Below the pieces are notes generated by a model. That model saw only the letters and a program-made list of their open reading frames with translations. It had not been told where the DNA came from and made no database searches. The position numbers were made by a program, and so were the translations under genes. 14,233 nucleotides of DNA, taken from SZUA-254 sp031379665. Its GTDB lineage: Bacteria > Bacteroidota > Ignavibacteria > UBA10030 > SZUA-254. Positions 7,836 to 14,233 of the stretch are shown here, piece after piece; within the stretch, counting starts at the first letter, position 1; every line of letters begins with the position of its first letter. The stretch lies in NCBI GenBank assembly GCA_031379665.1, contig JANNFI010000033.1, positions 1 through 14,233 on the forward strand, written 5' to 3'.

Positions 7836-8498
7836 ATGCGACTGAACCTCCTGACCATACTCCCCGCCCTGGCCCTTGCTGCTTCCGGGCTTACGGGACA
7901 GACCCTCCCCGTCGTCCCATCGCCGGACACCATCCCCGCGACGGCAACCGGCTCCATGAGGCCGCACGCCCTCGGTCTCGACCTCCTGGTCTCGAATGGC
8001 GGATTCGGCTTGGGCACCTTTTATCGACGCGAGTTCTCAGACGATTTTTCAGTGTTTCTCGACCTGTCGGTCTCCGAGGTCAAGGACGACGACGAAGTCC
8101 AGGTGTATAATTACTATGGGGAGAGTTACACCCTCGGCAAGGTGAACCGGTTCCTCATTCTGCCGCTCTGCCTCGGCGTGCAGAAACGTTTCTTCCAGGA
8201 GGATATCCTGGACAACTTCCGTCCGTACCTCAGCGCGGCCGTCGGCCCGACCATGATCTATGTTTTCCCGGAGCGGGAGGAATATTTCACGGCGATCAGC
8301 CATGGTCAACCAGAGTACACCATCGGCGGGTACATCGGCGGCGGCGCATACTTCGGCTCGGACAAGTCGAACCTCTTCGGGCTGAACCTGAGGTATTACT
8401 TCGTCCCGTACCCGGCGGGGCTCGAGGGTATCCGGGGCAGGGCCAAGACACAGTTCGGCGGGTTCTACATCACGATGAATTTCGGCACCGCCTGGTAA
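7836..8498 (+). CDS. small exported protein, probable outer-membrane beta-barrel
   Basis: Protein of 220 residues. Residues 1-22 look like a signal peptide (MRLNLLTILP core, ending near SGLTGQ). The rest shows alternating hydrophobic/polar stretches and Gly/aromatic-rich strands typical of small outer-membrane barrels (GFGLGTFYRREF, YIGGGAYF, LNLRYYFVPY), and it ends in an aromatic residue (NFGTAW), as many barrel proteins do for BAM recognition. The family is not recognised with certainty; outer membrane protein beta-barrel domain is the best guess. No Shine-Dalgarno is visible before the ATG. It has its own promoter (7760-7788) and is followed by tandem GC-rich hairpins before the converging uvrA gene. 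Confidence 0.75.
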   Translation: MRLNLLTILPALALAASGLTGQTLPVVPSPDTIPATATGSMRPHALGLDLLVSNGGFGLGTFYRREFSDDFSVFLDLSVSEVKDDDEVQVYNYYGESYTLGKVNRFLILPLCLGVQKRFFQEDILDNFRPYLSAAVGPTMIYVFPEREEYFTAISHGQPEYTIGGYIGGGAYFGSDKSNLFGLNLRYYFVPYPAGLEGIRGRAKTQFGGFYITMNFGTAW

Positions 8499-8500
8499 GG

Positions 8501-8530
8501 CGGACGGCCCGTCCGGCGCGCAGGCGCGCC
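8501..8530. terminator. tandem GC-rich hairpins between converging genes
   Basis: The first hairpin pairs CGGACG (8501-8506) with CGTCCG (8510-8515). The second pairs GGCGCGC (8515-8521) with GCGCGCC (8524-8530). They share a base, so they may alternate. They fill the 43-bp gap between the stop codons of the 7836 gene and uvrA. There is no clear T run on either strand, so this may be a bidirectional transcript-end structure and not a textbook intrinsic terminator. Confidence 0.5.
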
Positions 8531-8541
8531 ATCCCTCCCGC

Positions 8542-11355
8542 TTATTTCATCCCCAGGTATTTTTTCAGGAAGGCGCCCGTGTGCGAACGCGGGAACTTCG
8601 TGACCGCCTCCGGCGTCCCCTCGGCGACAATCCTCCCCCCCTGCTCCCCGGCCTCGGGCCCGAGGTCGATGATCCAGTCCGCGCACTTGACGACGTCGGG
8701 GTTGTGCTCGATGACGAGGACGGAGTTCCCCCTGTCGACAAGCGCGTTGAGCGCCGCGAGGAGCTTCGCGATGTCGTGGATGTGGAGGCCGGTCGTCGGC
8801 TCGTCGAAGATGAAGAGGGTGTGGCTGCCCGCCTGACTGTTCGCCAGGTGGGAGGCAAGCTTGATCCGCTGGGCCTCGCCCCCGGAGAGGGTCGTCGACG
8901 ACTGTCCGAGACGGACATACCCCATCCCCACCTCCTCGAGGACGGCGAGGCGCGCTGCGATCCTCTTCCCCTGCGGCGCGGCGCCGAAGAAAAGCATCGC
9001 CTCCGTCACCGTGAGTTCCAGTATCTCGTCGATCGATTTCCCGTGGTACCGCACCTCGAGCACCTCGTTCCTGAACCGCTTCCCCTTGCACGACTCGCAG
9101 GTCAACTCGATGTCAGCGAGGAATTGCATCTCGATGGTCTGGATACCGCTCCCCTCGCAGGTCTCACAGCGGCCGCCGGGGACGTTGAACGAAAACGACC
9201 CCGGAGTGAATCCCTTCACGCGGGCGGCCGGCGTCGAGGCGAAGACGTCGCGCACCAGGTCGAAGACCTTTGTGTACGTCGCGGGGTTCGACCGGGGCGT
9301 CCTGCCGATGGGCGACTGGTCGACCAGTTCGACGGCGTCAACCAGGGCGGCCCCCTCGATCTCCCGGTACTTTCCCGGCTGGACCGAGTAGTCACCCTTC
9401 TCCCTCATCAACGCGGCGTACAGACAGTCGTGCACCAGAGTGCTTTTCCCCGATCCGCTCACCCCCGTAACGGCCACAAACCGTTTCAGCGGCACACTGA
9501 ACTCGACCGAGCGAAGGTTGTTCTCACGCGCCCCCTTGAGCACGATCTTCTTCGTGCCCCCGATGGGGCGCCTGGCGGGAACCGGGATGGAGAGTTCCCC
9601 GGAGAGGTAGCGGCCCGTGAGTGAGCCGGGCGACTTCCGTATTGCGGCCATCGTCCCTTCGGCGACGATCGTTCCGCCGTGCTCCCCGGCGCCGGGCCCC
9701 AGGTCCACCACGTGGTCCGCGGCCGCCATCATCTCGCCGTCGTGCTCCACCACGATCACGGTGTTCCCCACGTCCCGCAATGACGAGAGGATGTCGATCA
9801 GCCTGCGGGTGTCACGCGGGTGGAGGCCGATACTGGGTTCGTCGAGCACGTAGAGCGAGCCGACCAGCGACGAGCCGAGCGCGGTCGCCAGGTTGATCCT
9901 TTGTGTCTCGCCACCGGATAGTGTCGCCGAGAGCCGGTCGAGCGTGAGATATCCCAGTCCCACGTTCACGAGGTAGTCGAGCCGTTTCCGGATTTCGTCG
10001 AGGATCCGCCTGGCGACGGAAAGGTCGTACGTGGAGAGCTTCAGCCCTCCGAAGAACTCGTGCGCGCCCTCGATCGTGAGGGCGACCACCCCGGCGATGG
10101 TCCGGTCCCCCACCCGGACATTGAGCGCCCCGGGCCGGAGCCTCGCGCCGGCGCACTCCGGACAGACCGTGTACCCGCGATACTTGCTCAGGAAGATGCG
10201 GTAGTAGATTTTGTAGTTCTTCTTCTCGGCTTTTTTGAAAAAATCATTTATCCCTTCGAACCCGTCCGCACCGCGGAAGATGATGTCGAGCTCCCTCGGA
10301 GTGAGTTCGCGGAACGGAACGTCGATGCGGATCTTTTGCTCGTACGCTATCCTGAGGAGGGACCGGAGGTTTTCGTGCCACTTGGGCGTGGTCCACGGAT
10401 GGAGGGCGCCGTCGCGGATCGACTTCTCCTTGTCCGGCACGACGAGGTCTATGTCGATCCCGACCGCCTTGCCGAACCCCTGGCACGCCGGGCACGCCCC
10501 GTACGGATTATTAAATGAAAACAGCCGGGGGTCGGGTTCCTCGAACCGGGCGTCGCAGGTCGAGCATTCGAAATGCCGGTTGAAACGGTATTCCTCAACG
10601 CCGTCGAAAGGGCGCACGATCGCGTACCCGTCCCCCTGCGCAAAGGCGGTATCGACCGAATCGGCGATTCGCGAACCGGTGTCCCCCTCGCGATAGACGA
10701 GGCGGTCGATCACGACCTGGACGTCCTGCTTTTTCGCCCTGGCCGGAAGCGTCCCGTCGGTGAGGTCGACGACATTTCCCTTATGCATCACCCGGATGAA
10801 CCCTTTTTTCCGCAAGTAGTCCAGCTCCTGGGCGAGGGTTACCTTGTCGTGCGGGCGCAGTGGGCAGAGGAGGTAGAATTTCAGCTCCCCCGACTGGAGT
10901 GCGAGCTCCCCGAGCTTTTCGATCACCGTGGCCACACTGTCGCGCCTGACCGGGGTCTTGCACTTCGGGCAAAACGTCACGCCGATCCGTCCGTAGAGGA
11001 GCCGCAGGTAGTCGTAGATTTCGGTGGTAGTCCCGACGGTCGACCGCGGGTTCCGCGCGGTCGTCTTCTGCTCGATGGCGATCGCGGGACTGATCCCCTG
11101 AATGAAGTCCACGTCGGGTTTGTCCATCCGCTCGAGGAATTGACGGGCGTAGGCCGTGAGGCTCTCGACGAAACGGCGCTGCCCCTCGGCGTAGATGGTG
11201 TCGAACGCGAGCGAGGATTTTCCGGAGCCGCTCACGCCGGTGAAGACGATCAGCTTATTGCGGGGGAGCTCGAGCGAGACGTTCTTCAGGTTGTGCACCC
11301 GCGCTCCGCGGATGACGATGGGAGGTTTCGGCCGCCCGGGGGGAGCCGGCGCCAC
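8542..11355 (-). CDS. uvrA: UvrA, excinuclease ABC subunit A
   Basis: ATPase that scans DNA for damage and loads UvrB in nucleotide excision repair; it acts as a dimer in the cytoplasm. At 937 residues it matches the family's usual length of about 940. The first ATPase half has Walker A GVSGSGKS at 40-47, signature LSGGETQRI and Walker B DEPSIGLHPRD. The second half has Walker A GVSGSGKS at 631-638, signature LSGGEAQRI near 822 and DEPTTGLH. Zinc-binding cysteines are C264/C267 with C288/C291, and C730/C733 with C753/C756. Both ATP sites and both CxxC pairs look intact. The start is GTG at 11355 with no visible Shine-Dalgarno; the frame stays open upstream, so the start is less certain than the gene. 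It is last in the apparent - strand operon; no uvrB or uvrC is in view. Confidence 0.98.
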   Translation of the reverse strand: MAPAPPGRPKPPIVIRGARVHNLKNVSLELPRNKLIVFTGVSGSGKSSLAFDTIYAEGQRRFVESLTAYARQFLERMDKPDVDFIQGISPAIAIEQKTTARNPRSTVGTTTEIYDYLRLLYGRIGVTFCPKCKTPVRRDSVATVIEKLGELALQSGELKFYLLCPLRPHDKVTLAQELDYLRKKGFIRVMHKGNVVDLTDGTLPARAKKQDVQVVIDRLVYREGDTGSRIADSVDTAFAQGDGYAIVRPFDGVEEYRFNRHFECSTCDARFEEPDPRLFSFNNPYGACPACQGFGKAVGIDIDLVVPDKEKSIRDGALHPWTTPKWHENLRSLLRIAYEQKIRIDVPFRELTPRELDIIFRGADGFEGINDFFKKAEKKNYKIYYRIFLSKYRGYTVCPECAGARLRPGALNVRVGDRTIAGVVALTIEGAHEFFGGLKLSTYDLSVARRILDEIRKRLDYLVNVGLGYLTLDRLSATLSGGETQRINLATALGSSLVGSLYVLDEPSIGLHPRDTRRLIDILSSLRDVGNTVIVVEHDGEMMAAADHVVDLGPGAGEHGGTIVAEGTMAAIRKSPGSLTGRYLSGELSIPVPARRPIGGTKKIVLKGARENNLRSVEFSVPLKRFVAVTGVSGSGKSTLVHDCLYAALMREKGDYSVQPGKYREIEGAALVDAVELVDQSPIGRTPRSNPATYTKVFDLVRDVFASTPAARVKGFTPGSFSFNVPGGRCETCEGSGIQTIEMQFLADIELTCESCKGKRFRNEVLEVRYHGKSIDEILELTVTEAMLFFGAAPQGKRIAARLAVLEEVGMGYVRLGQSSTTLSGGEAQRIKLASHLANSQAGSHTLFIFDEPTTGLHIHDIAKLLAALNALVDRGNSVLVIEHNPDVVKCADWIIDLGPEAGEQGGRIVAEGTPEAVTKFPRSHTGAFLKKYLGMK

Positions 11356-11428
11356 ACCGCGACGCGTCCGTCGGACGGCGGGATTGGATTGCTTCGGGAG
11401 GGAACTCTTCAGATGATTCCCGTCGGGC

Positions 11429-11974
11429 TCAGAGCAGGCCGAACATCAGGGCGACCGTCGCGGCGATCTGGGAGTAGGTCGGCTCGCTGTCGTTTTCCTT
11501 ACCCATCACGTTCATATACTGGTACTTGACCGACGTGTCGAAGCTCCCGAACCCTTCCAGGCTGAATTCCACACCGGCGCCGACGCCGATGCCGCCCCGG
11601 GAGAAGGACGCCTGAACGGGACCCTTGTCGGTGAATTCTGTGTAGAACACGTCAAGGCCGAAATAGGGGTGTACGCCGGCCGAAACGATGGCGAGCTCGA
11701 CCCCCCCACCGATCATCACCTGGGTGTCGGACTGGTCGGCGGCCTTCTCGGGCATGCTGTTGTACCATCCCGCGGCAATGAGATTGACCGGCAGCCACCC
11801 GCCAAGCCGGACCTTGCCGCCGCCGTGGTAGCCTGTATTATAGATGTTGGTTATGCCGGCGGTGGGTAGCGAAACTCCGCCGCCCAGCCCGAAGTCGAGG
11901 GTGACGGGCATCTGCGCGCACACCGGCAGGCTCACCAGGAGCAGGGTAGAGGCGACCGCGAATATTCTGACCAT
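11429..11974 (-). CDS. small exported protein, probable outer-membrane beta-barrel
   Basis: Protein of 181 residues. Residues 1-20 form a clear signal peptide (MVRIFAVASTLLLVSLP core, cleaved around VCAQ). The mature part is Gly-rich with repeated short strands (LDFGLGGGVSLP, MIGGGVELA, GIGVGAGVEF, VKYQYMNV) and suits an OmpA/OmpW-like eight-stranded barrel; it ends MFGLL. No named family is recognised. The start has a GGAGG Shine-Dalgarno. It begins 16 bp after the carB stop codon and ends 73 bp before uvrA, so it is very likely cotranscribed with both, although no functional link is obvious. It is not clearly related in sequence to the other small barrel gene at 7836. Confidence 0.78.
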   Translation of the reverse strand: MVRIFAVASTLLLVSLPVCAQMPVTLDFGLGGGVSLPTAGITNIYNTGYHGGGKVRLGGWLPVNLIAAGWYNSMPEKAADQSDTQVMIGGGVELAIVSAGVHPYFGLDVFYTEFTDKGPVQASFSRGGIGVGAGVEFSLEGFGSFDTSVKYQYMNVMGKENDSEPTYSQIAATVALMFGLL

Positions 11975-11980
11975 CTCAGT

Positions 11981-11985
11981 CCTCC
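11981..11985 (-). promoter_or_regulatory. Shine-Dalgarno GGAGG for the 11974 gene
   Basis: On the - strand GGAGG lies six bases before the ATG at 11974, inside the 16-bp gap after the carB stop codon. This supports both the start and reading in one transcript. Confidence 0.8.
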
Positions 11986-11990
11986 GTTCG

Positions 11991-13787
11991 TTAGTTTGAT
12001 CGCTGGAATTCCGCGTGATATTCCTGGAGACTCTTCACGTCACCCTTCTCGGAACGATACCAGCGCACGGCTTTGATCGCGGCGGCCGCCCCGGAGACCG
12101 ATGTGATGACCAGGCGTCCCTCCTCGAGCGCGGCCTTCCCGATCGCCTGCTCGTCGAAGCGGGAGGCTTCGCCGAGGGGTGTGTTGATGACAATCAAAAT
12201 GTCGCCGTTCTTGATGGCGTCGACGACGTTGGGTCTCCCCTCGTTCGCCTTGTAAATCATCGTGTTGGCGATATCGTTCTGGGTGAGGAAGAGTGACGTC
12301 CCGCGCGTGGCGTAGATCTTGAACCCCGCGTCGAGGAAACCGCGCGCGGCGTCGACCATCCGCGGGTTCTTGTCGTTGTTGTTGACGCTGAAGAAGACGC
12401 CGCCGGTCAGGGGCAGGTTCCCGCCCGCGGCAAGCACCGCCTTGGCGATCGCCTCTCCGTAGGTCGAGGCGATCGACATCACTTCGCCCGTCGACCGCAT
12501 TTCGGGACCGAGGAAAATCTTTGTCTGGGGGAACTTGTTGAAGGGGAAAACCGGCTCCTTCACGGCGATGTACTTCGGCTGGGCGTCCAGGTCGTACCCC
12601 AGCTCCGCGAGCGTGCGGCCCACCATCACCTTCGCCGCGATCTTGGCGAGCGGGACACCCATCGCCTTGCTGATGAAAGGAACGGTTCGCGACGCCCTCG
12701 GGTTCACTTCGAGCACGTAAACGATCCCGCCCTTCTCGGCGAACTGAACGTTAATGAGCCCCTTCACGTTGAGGGCAAGCGCCAGTTTCCGCGTGAAGTC
12801 CTTCAACTGCTCAACGATCTGCCGGCTCTCGGCCACCGGCAGGAGCACCGAGGTGCTGTCGCCGGAGTGGATTCCCGCCTCCTGGATGTGGTGGAGTACC
12901 CCGCCGATCAGCACGTCCTTCCCGTCGCAGACGGCGTCCACGTCGAATTCCCGGGCGTCCTCCAGGAACTTGTCGATCAGGATCGGGTGACCGGGGGAGG
13001 CTTCCACCGCCTTGCCCATGTACGTTTCGAGCGATCCGTCGTCGTAGACGATCTCCATCGCCCGCCCGCCGAGCACGTACGAGGGCCGTACGAGGACCGG
13101 GTAGCCGATCTTCGCGGCGATCTTTATCGCCTCCTCGGGGGAGGTTGCGGTGCCGTCGGCCGGATGTGGAATGTGGAGCTTCTTGAGCAGCACACCGAAC
13201 CGTTTCCGGTCCTCGGCGACGTCGATGTCGTCCGGTGAAGTCCCGAGGATGTTCACGCCCTGCGCCTCGAGCGATTTCGCCAGCTTGAGCGGCGTCTGTC
13301 CGCCGAAGGCGACGATCACGCCGTCCGGTTTCTCGACCTCGCAGATGTCGAGCACGTTCTCGAGCGTTAGCGGCTCGAAATAGAGCTTGTCCACCTGGTC
13401 GTAGTCGGTGGAGACGGTCTCGGGGTTGCAGTTGATCATGATCGTCTCGTACCCCTCCTCGCCGAGGGCGAACACGCCGTGGACGCAGCAGTAGTCGAAC
13501 TCGATCCCCTGCCCGATCCGGTTCGGCCCGCCGCCGAGGATCACGACCTTTTTCCTGGAGGTGACGACGACCTCGGTCTCCCGCTCGTAGGTCGAATAGT
13601 GGTACGGCGTTTCGGCGTCGAACTCCGCGGCGCAGGTGTCGATCGTCTTGAACACGGGGAGAACGCCGTGCTCCCGGCGGAGTCCGCGAATGGTAATCTC
13701 GTCGGTCTTCCAGATGTGGGCCAGCTGGCGGTCAGAGAAGCCGTTCCGTTTCGCTTTGAGCAGTATGTCGCGCGTGATCGTTTTCAT
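11991..13787 (-). CDS. carB: carbamoyl-phosphate synthase large subunit, stand-alone C-terminal half (CarB2 type)
   Basis: 598 residues match the second half of CarB (full length about 1070), aligning from around residue 465 of the E. coli enzyme by remembered sequence. Residues 1-60 are the end of the oligomerisation domain (GFSDRQLAHIW, TCAAEF). Residues 85-371 form the second ATP-grasp unit, which phosphorylates carbamate: GGGPNRIGQG at 85-94, CNPETVSTDYD at 120-130, GGQTPLK at 162-168, RPSYVLGGRAMEIVY at 234-248, and metal-binding EVNPRASRTVPF at 360-371. Residues about 465-580 are the MGS-like allosteric domain (ATRGTS, NEGRPN, VINTPLG). The first ATP-grasp half, which makes carboxyphosphate, is missing from the window. 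Split CarB genes are known in some archaea and in Aquifex. The ATG at 13787 follows the upstream stop by one base; an open extension to 13880 only reads the neighbour's repeat out of frame. All key residues seen look intact, so this is probably a working split subunit and not a pseudogene. Confidence 0.93.
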   Translation of the reverse strand: MKTITRDILLKAKRNGFSDRQLAHIWKTDEITIRGLRREHGVLPVFKTIDTCAAEFDAETPYHYSTYERETEVVVTSRKKVVILGGGPNRIGQGIEFDYCCVHGVFALGEEGYETIMINCNPETVSTDYDQVDKLYFEPLTLENVLDICEVEKPDGVIVAFGGQTPLKLAKSLEAQGVNILGTSPDDIDVAEDRKRFGVLLKKLHIPHPADGTATSPEEAIKIAAKIGYPVLVRPSYVLGGRAMEIVYDDGSLETYMGKAVEASPGHPILIDKFLEDAREFDVDAVCDGKDVLIGGVLHHIQEAGIHSGDSTSVLLPVAESRQIVEQLKDFTRKLALALNVKGLINVQFAEKGGIVYVLEVNPRASRTVPFISKAMGVPLAKIAAKVMVGRTLAELGYDLDAQPKYIAVKEPVFPFNKFPQTKIFLGPEMRSTGEVMSIASTYGEAIAKAVLAAGGNLPLTGGVFFSVNNNDKNPRMVDAARGFLDAGFKIYATRGTSLFLTQNDIANTMIYKANEGRPNVVDAIKNGDILIVINTPLGEASRFDEQAIGKAALEEGRLVITSVSGAAAAIKAVRWYRSEKGDVKSLQEYHAEFQRSN

Positions 13788-13788
13788 C

Positions 13789-14233
13789 TCAATGCTTGTG
13801 CTGCTCCGCGGGGGCTTTCTGTTCCTTCTCTTTCTGTTCCTTCTCCTTCTGTTCTTTTCGAAGCGCAACGTACTGTTCAATCTGCTTTTTCGTGAGAAGC
13901 TCTTTCGTTTTTACGTGTGCGCCCAGGTGGACGCCGCGCAGGGTGCCGCGCATCTTCCCGATCGACTCCGCGTCCTCCTCGACCCCCTCGAGCTTGAACA
14001 TCCCCGAATTGAATGCGTAGTGCAGCTCTTCTTCGACCTTGACGATCATCTTCCCGATCGCCCGGGCCCTCGTCCGCATATCATCAAAAATCTCCCGGAC
14101 ATCCGACTTCTGCCTCGCCGTCAGGGCGAGCTTCTCCGAGAGGTCGAGCACGTGCTTCGGCCCCGGGAAACCGTTTGATTCGGCGTACTGCGCCATCCCG
14201 TTGCCCTCGCCGTTCAGGAGGGCTTCCCGGTCG
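13789..14233 (-). CDS. Spy/CpxP-like periplasmic protein, N-terminus beyond the window
   Basis: 147 residues are visible; the frame is open to the right edge, so the true start and any signal peptide are not seen. The pattern GMAQYAESNGFPGPKHVLDL, then LALTARQ, then helical segments ending LLTKKQIEQYVALR, matches the Spy/CpxP family of stress-related periplasmic chaperones, with two LTxxQ-like motifs (LTARQ, LTKKQ). The fold would be an all-helical cradle. An internal ATG at 14196 is unlikely to be the start, since the family's conserved region begins before it. The C-terminus is a highly charged tail (KEQKE repeats, ending QHKH) encoded by a 15-bp tandem repeat. The stop codon is one base from the carB start, which suggests translational coupling. 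Confidence 0.75.
   Translation of the reverse strand, partial: DREALLNGEGNGMAQYAESNGFPGPKHVLDLSEKLALTARQKSDVREIFDDMRTRARAIGKMIVKVEEELHYAFNSGMFKLEGVEEDAESIGKMRGTLRGVHLGAHVKTKELLTKKQIEQYVALRKEQKEKEQKEKEQKAPAEQHKH
13815..13859. repeat. 15-bp tandem repeat, three copies, inside the Spy-like gene
   Basis: CTTTCTGTTCCTTCT occurs exactly at 13815-13829 and 13830-13844, with a diverged third copy at 13845-13859. On the - strand it encodes repeated K/E/Q residues at the protein's C-terminus. Gain or loss of a copy keeps the reading frame. Confidence 0.85.

Noticed and set aside
10573..11529. Open frame of 318 codons on the + strand opposite uvrA.
   Set aside because: It mirrors the codon pattern of uvrA, has no recognisable motif and no Shine-Dalgarno.
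13788..13880. Longer N-terminus for the CarB half, giving 30 extra residues rich in Arg and Asn.
   Set aside because: The extra residues come from reading the 15-bp repeat of the Spy-like gene out of frame. CarB homology begins right after the ATG at 13787.
13636..14178. Open frame of 180 codons on the + strand over the carB/Spy-like junction, with a Leu/Phe-rich stretch resembling a membrane segment.
   Set aside because: The hydrophobic stretch is the complement of the KEQKE repeat. The - strand genes have clear family matches across the same region.
1..14233. CRISPR arrays, insertion sequences, integrase or toxin-antitoxin genes, rRNA and tRNA genes.
   Set aside because: None found: no regularly spaced repeats, no transposase or integrase motifs, and no RNA gene signatures on reading both strands.

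Overview
The window most likely comes from a moderately GC-rich member of the FCB superphylum, probably the Ignavibacteriota/Chlorobi side or a related candidate lineage. The main clue is the end of the large secreted protein at 2381-5224. It carries a type IX secretion (T9SS) type A sorting domain with a YPNPFNP motif and a VYDVLGEEVATLV-like strand, which is typical of that group. Secreted Asp-box proteins and small beta-barrel-like outer-membrane proteins fit a Gram-negative cell of this kind. The taxonomic placement is inference, because no rRNA or tRNA gene is present.

Left part, 1-5320, + strand: a C19 tract lies near the window edge. It is followed by two secreted surface proteins built from Asp-box (BNR/sialidase-type) propeller repeats. 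The first (178-2100) has a choice-of-anchor/ASH-like domain and a W/GYW repeat C-terminus but no T9SS tail. The second (2381-5224) has nine Asp boxes, a fibronectin-like domain and a clear T9SS tail, and ends at a strong intrinsic terminator. The 280-bp gap between them has no convincing gene but holds a long imperfect hairpin. This part looks less GC-rich than the rest.

Middle part, 5330-8530, + strand: a class I (FbaB/DhnA-type) fructose-bisphosphate aldolase with its own terminator, an RlmI-type 23S rRNA methyltransferase, and a small exported beta-barrel-like protein behind a near-consensus sigma70-type promoter (TTGACA, 17 bp, TATATT). Tandem GC-rich hairpins separate this part from the converging genes on the right.

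Right part, 8542-14233, - strand: read in transcription order, this is a Spy/CpxP-like periplasmic protein (its N-terminus lies off the window), the C-terminal half of carbamoyl-phosphate synthase large subunit as a stand-alone gene, a second small outer-membrane protein, and uvrA. The gaps are 1, 16 and 73 bp, so they are probably one transcription unit that starts beyond the right edge.

Most genes are ordinary housekeeping or surface genes, and I found no defence system, CRISPR array, insertion sequence or prophage. The observation most worth following is the split CarB. Only the second half is encoded here, starting in the middle of the oligomerisation domain, and directly upstream is an unrelated Spy-like gene instead of the first half.
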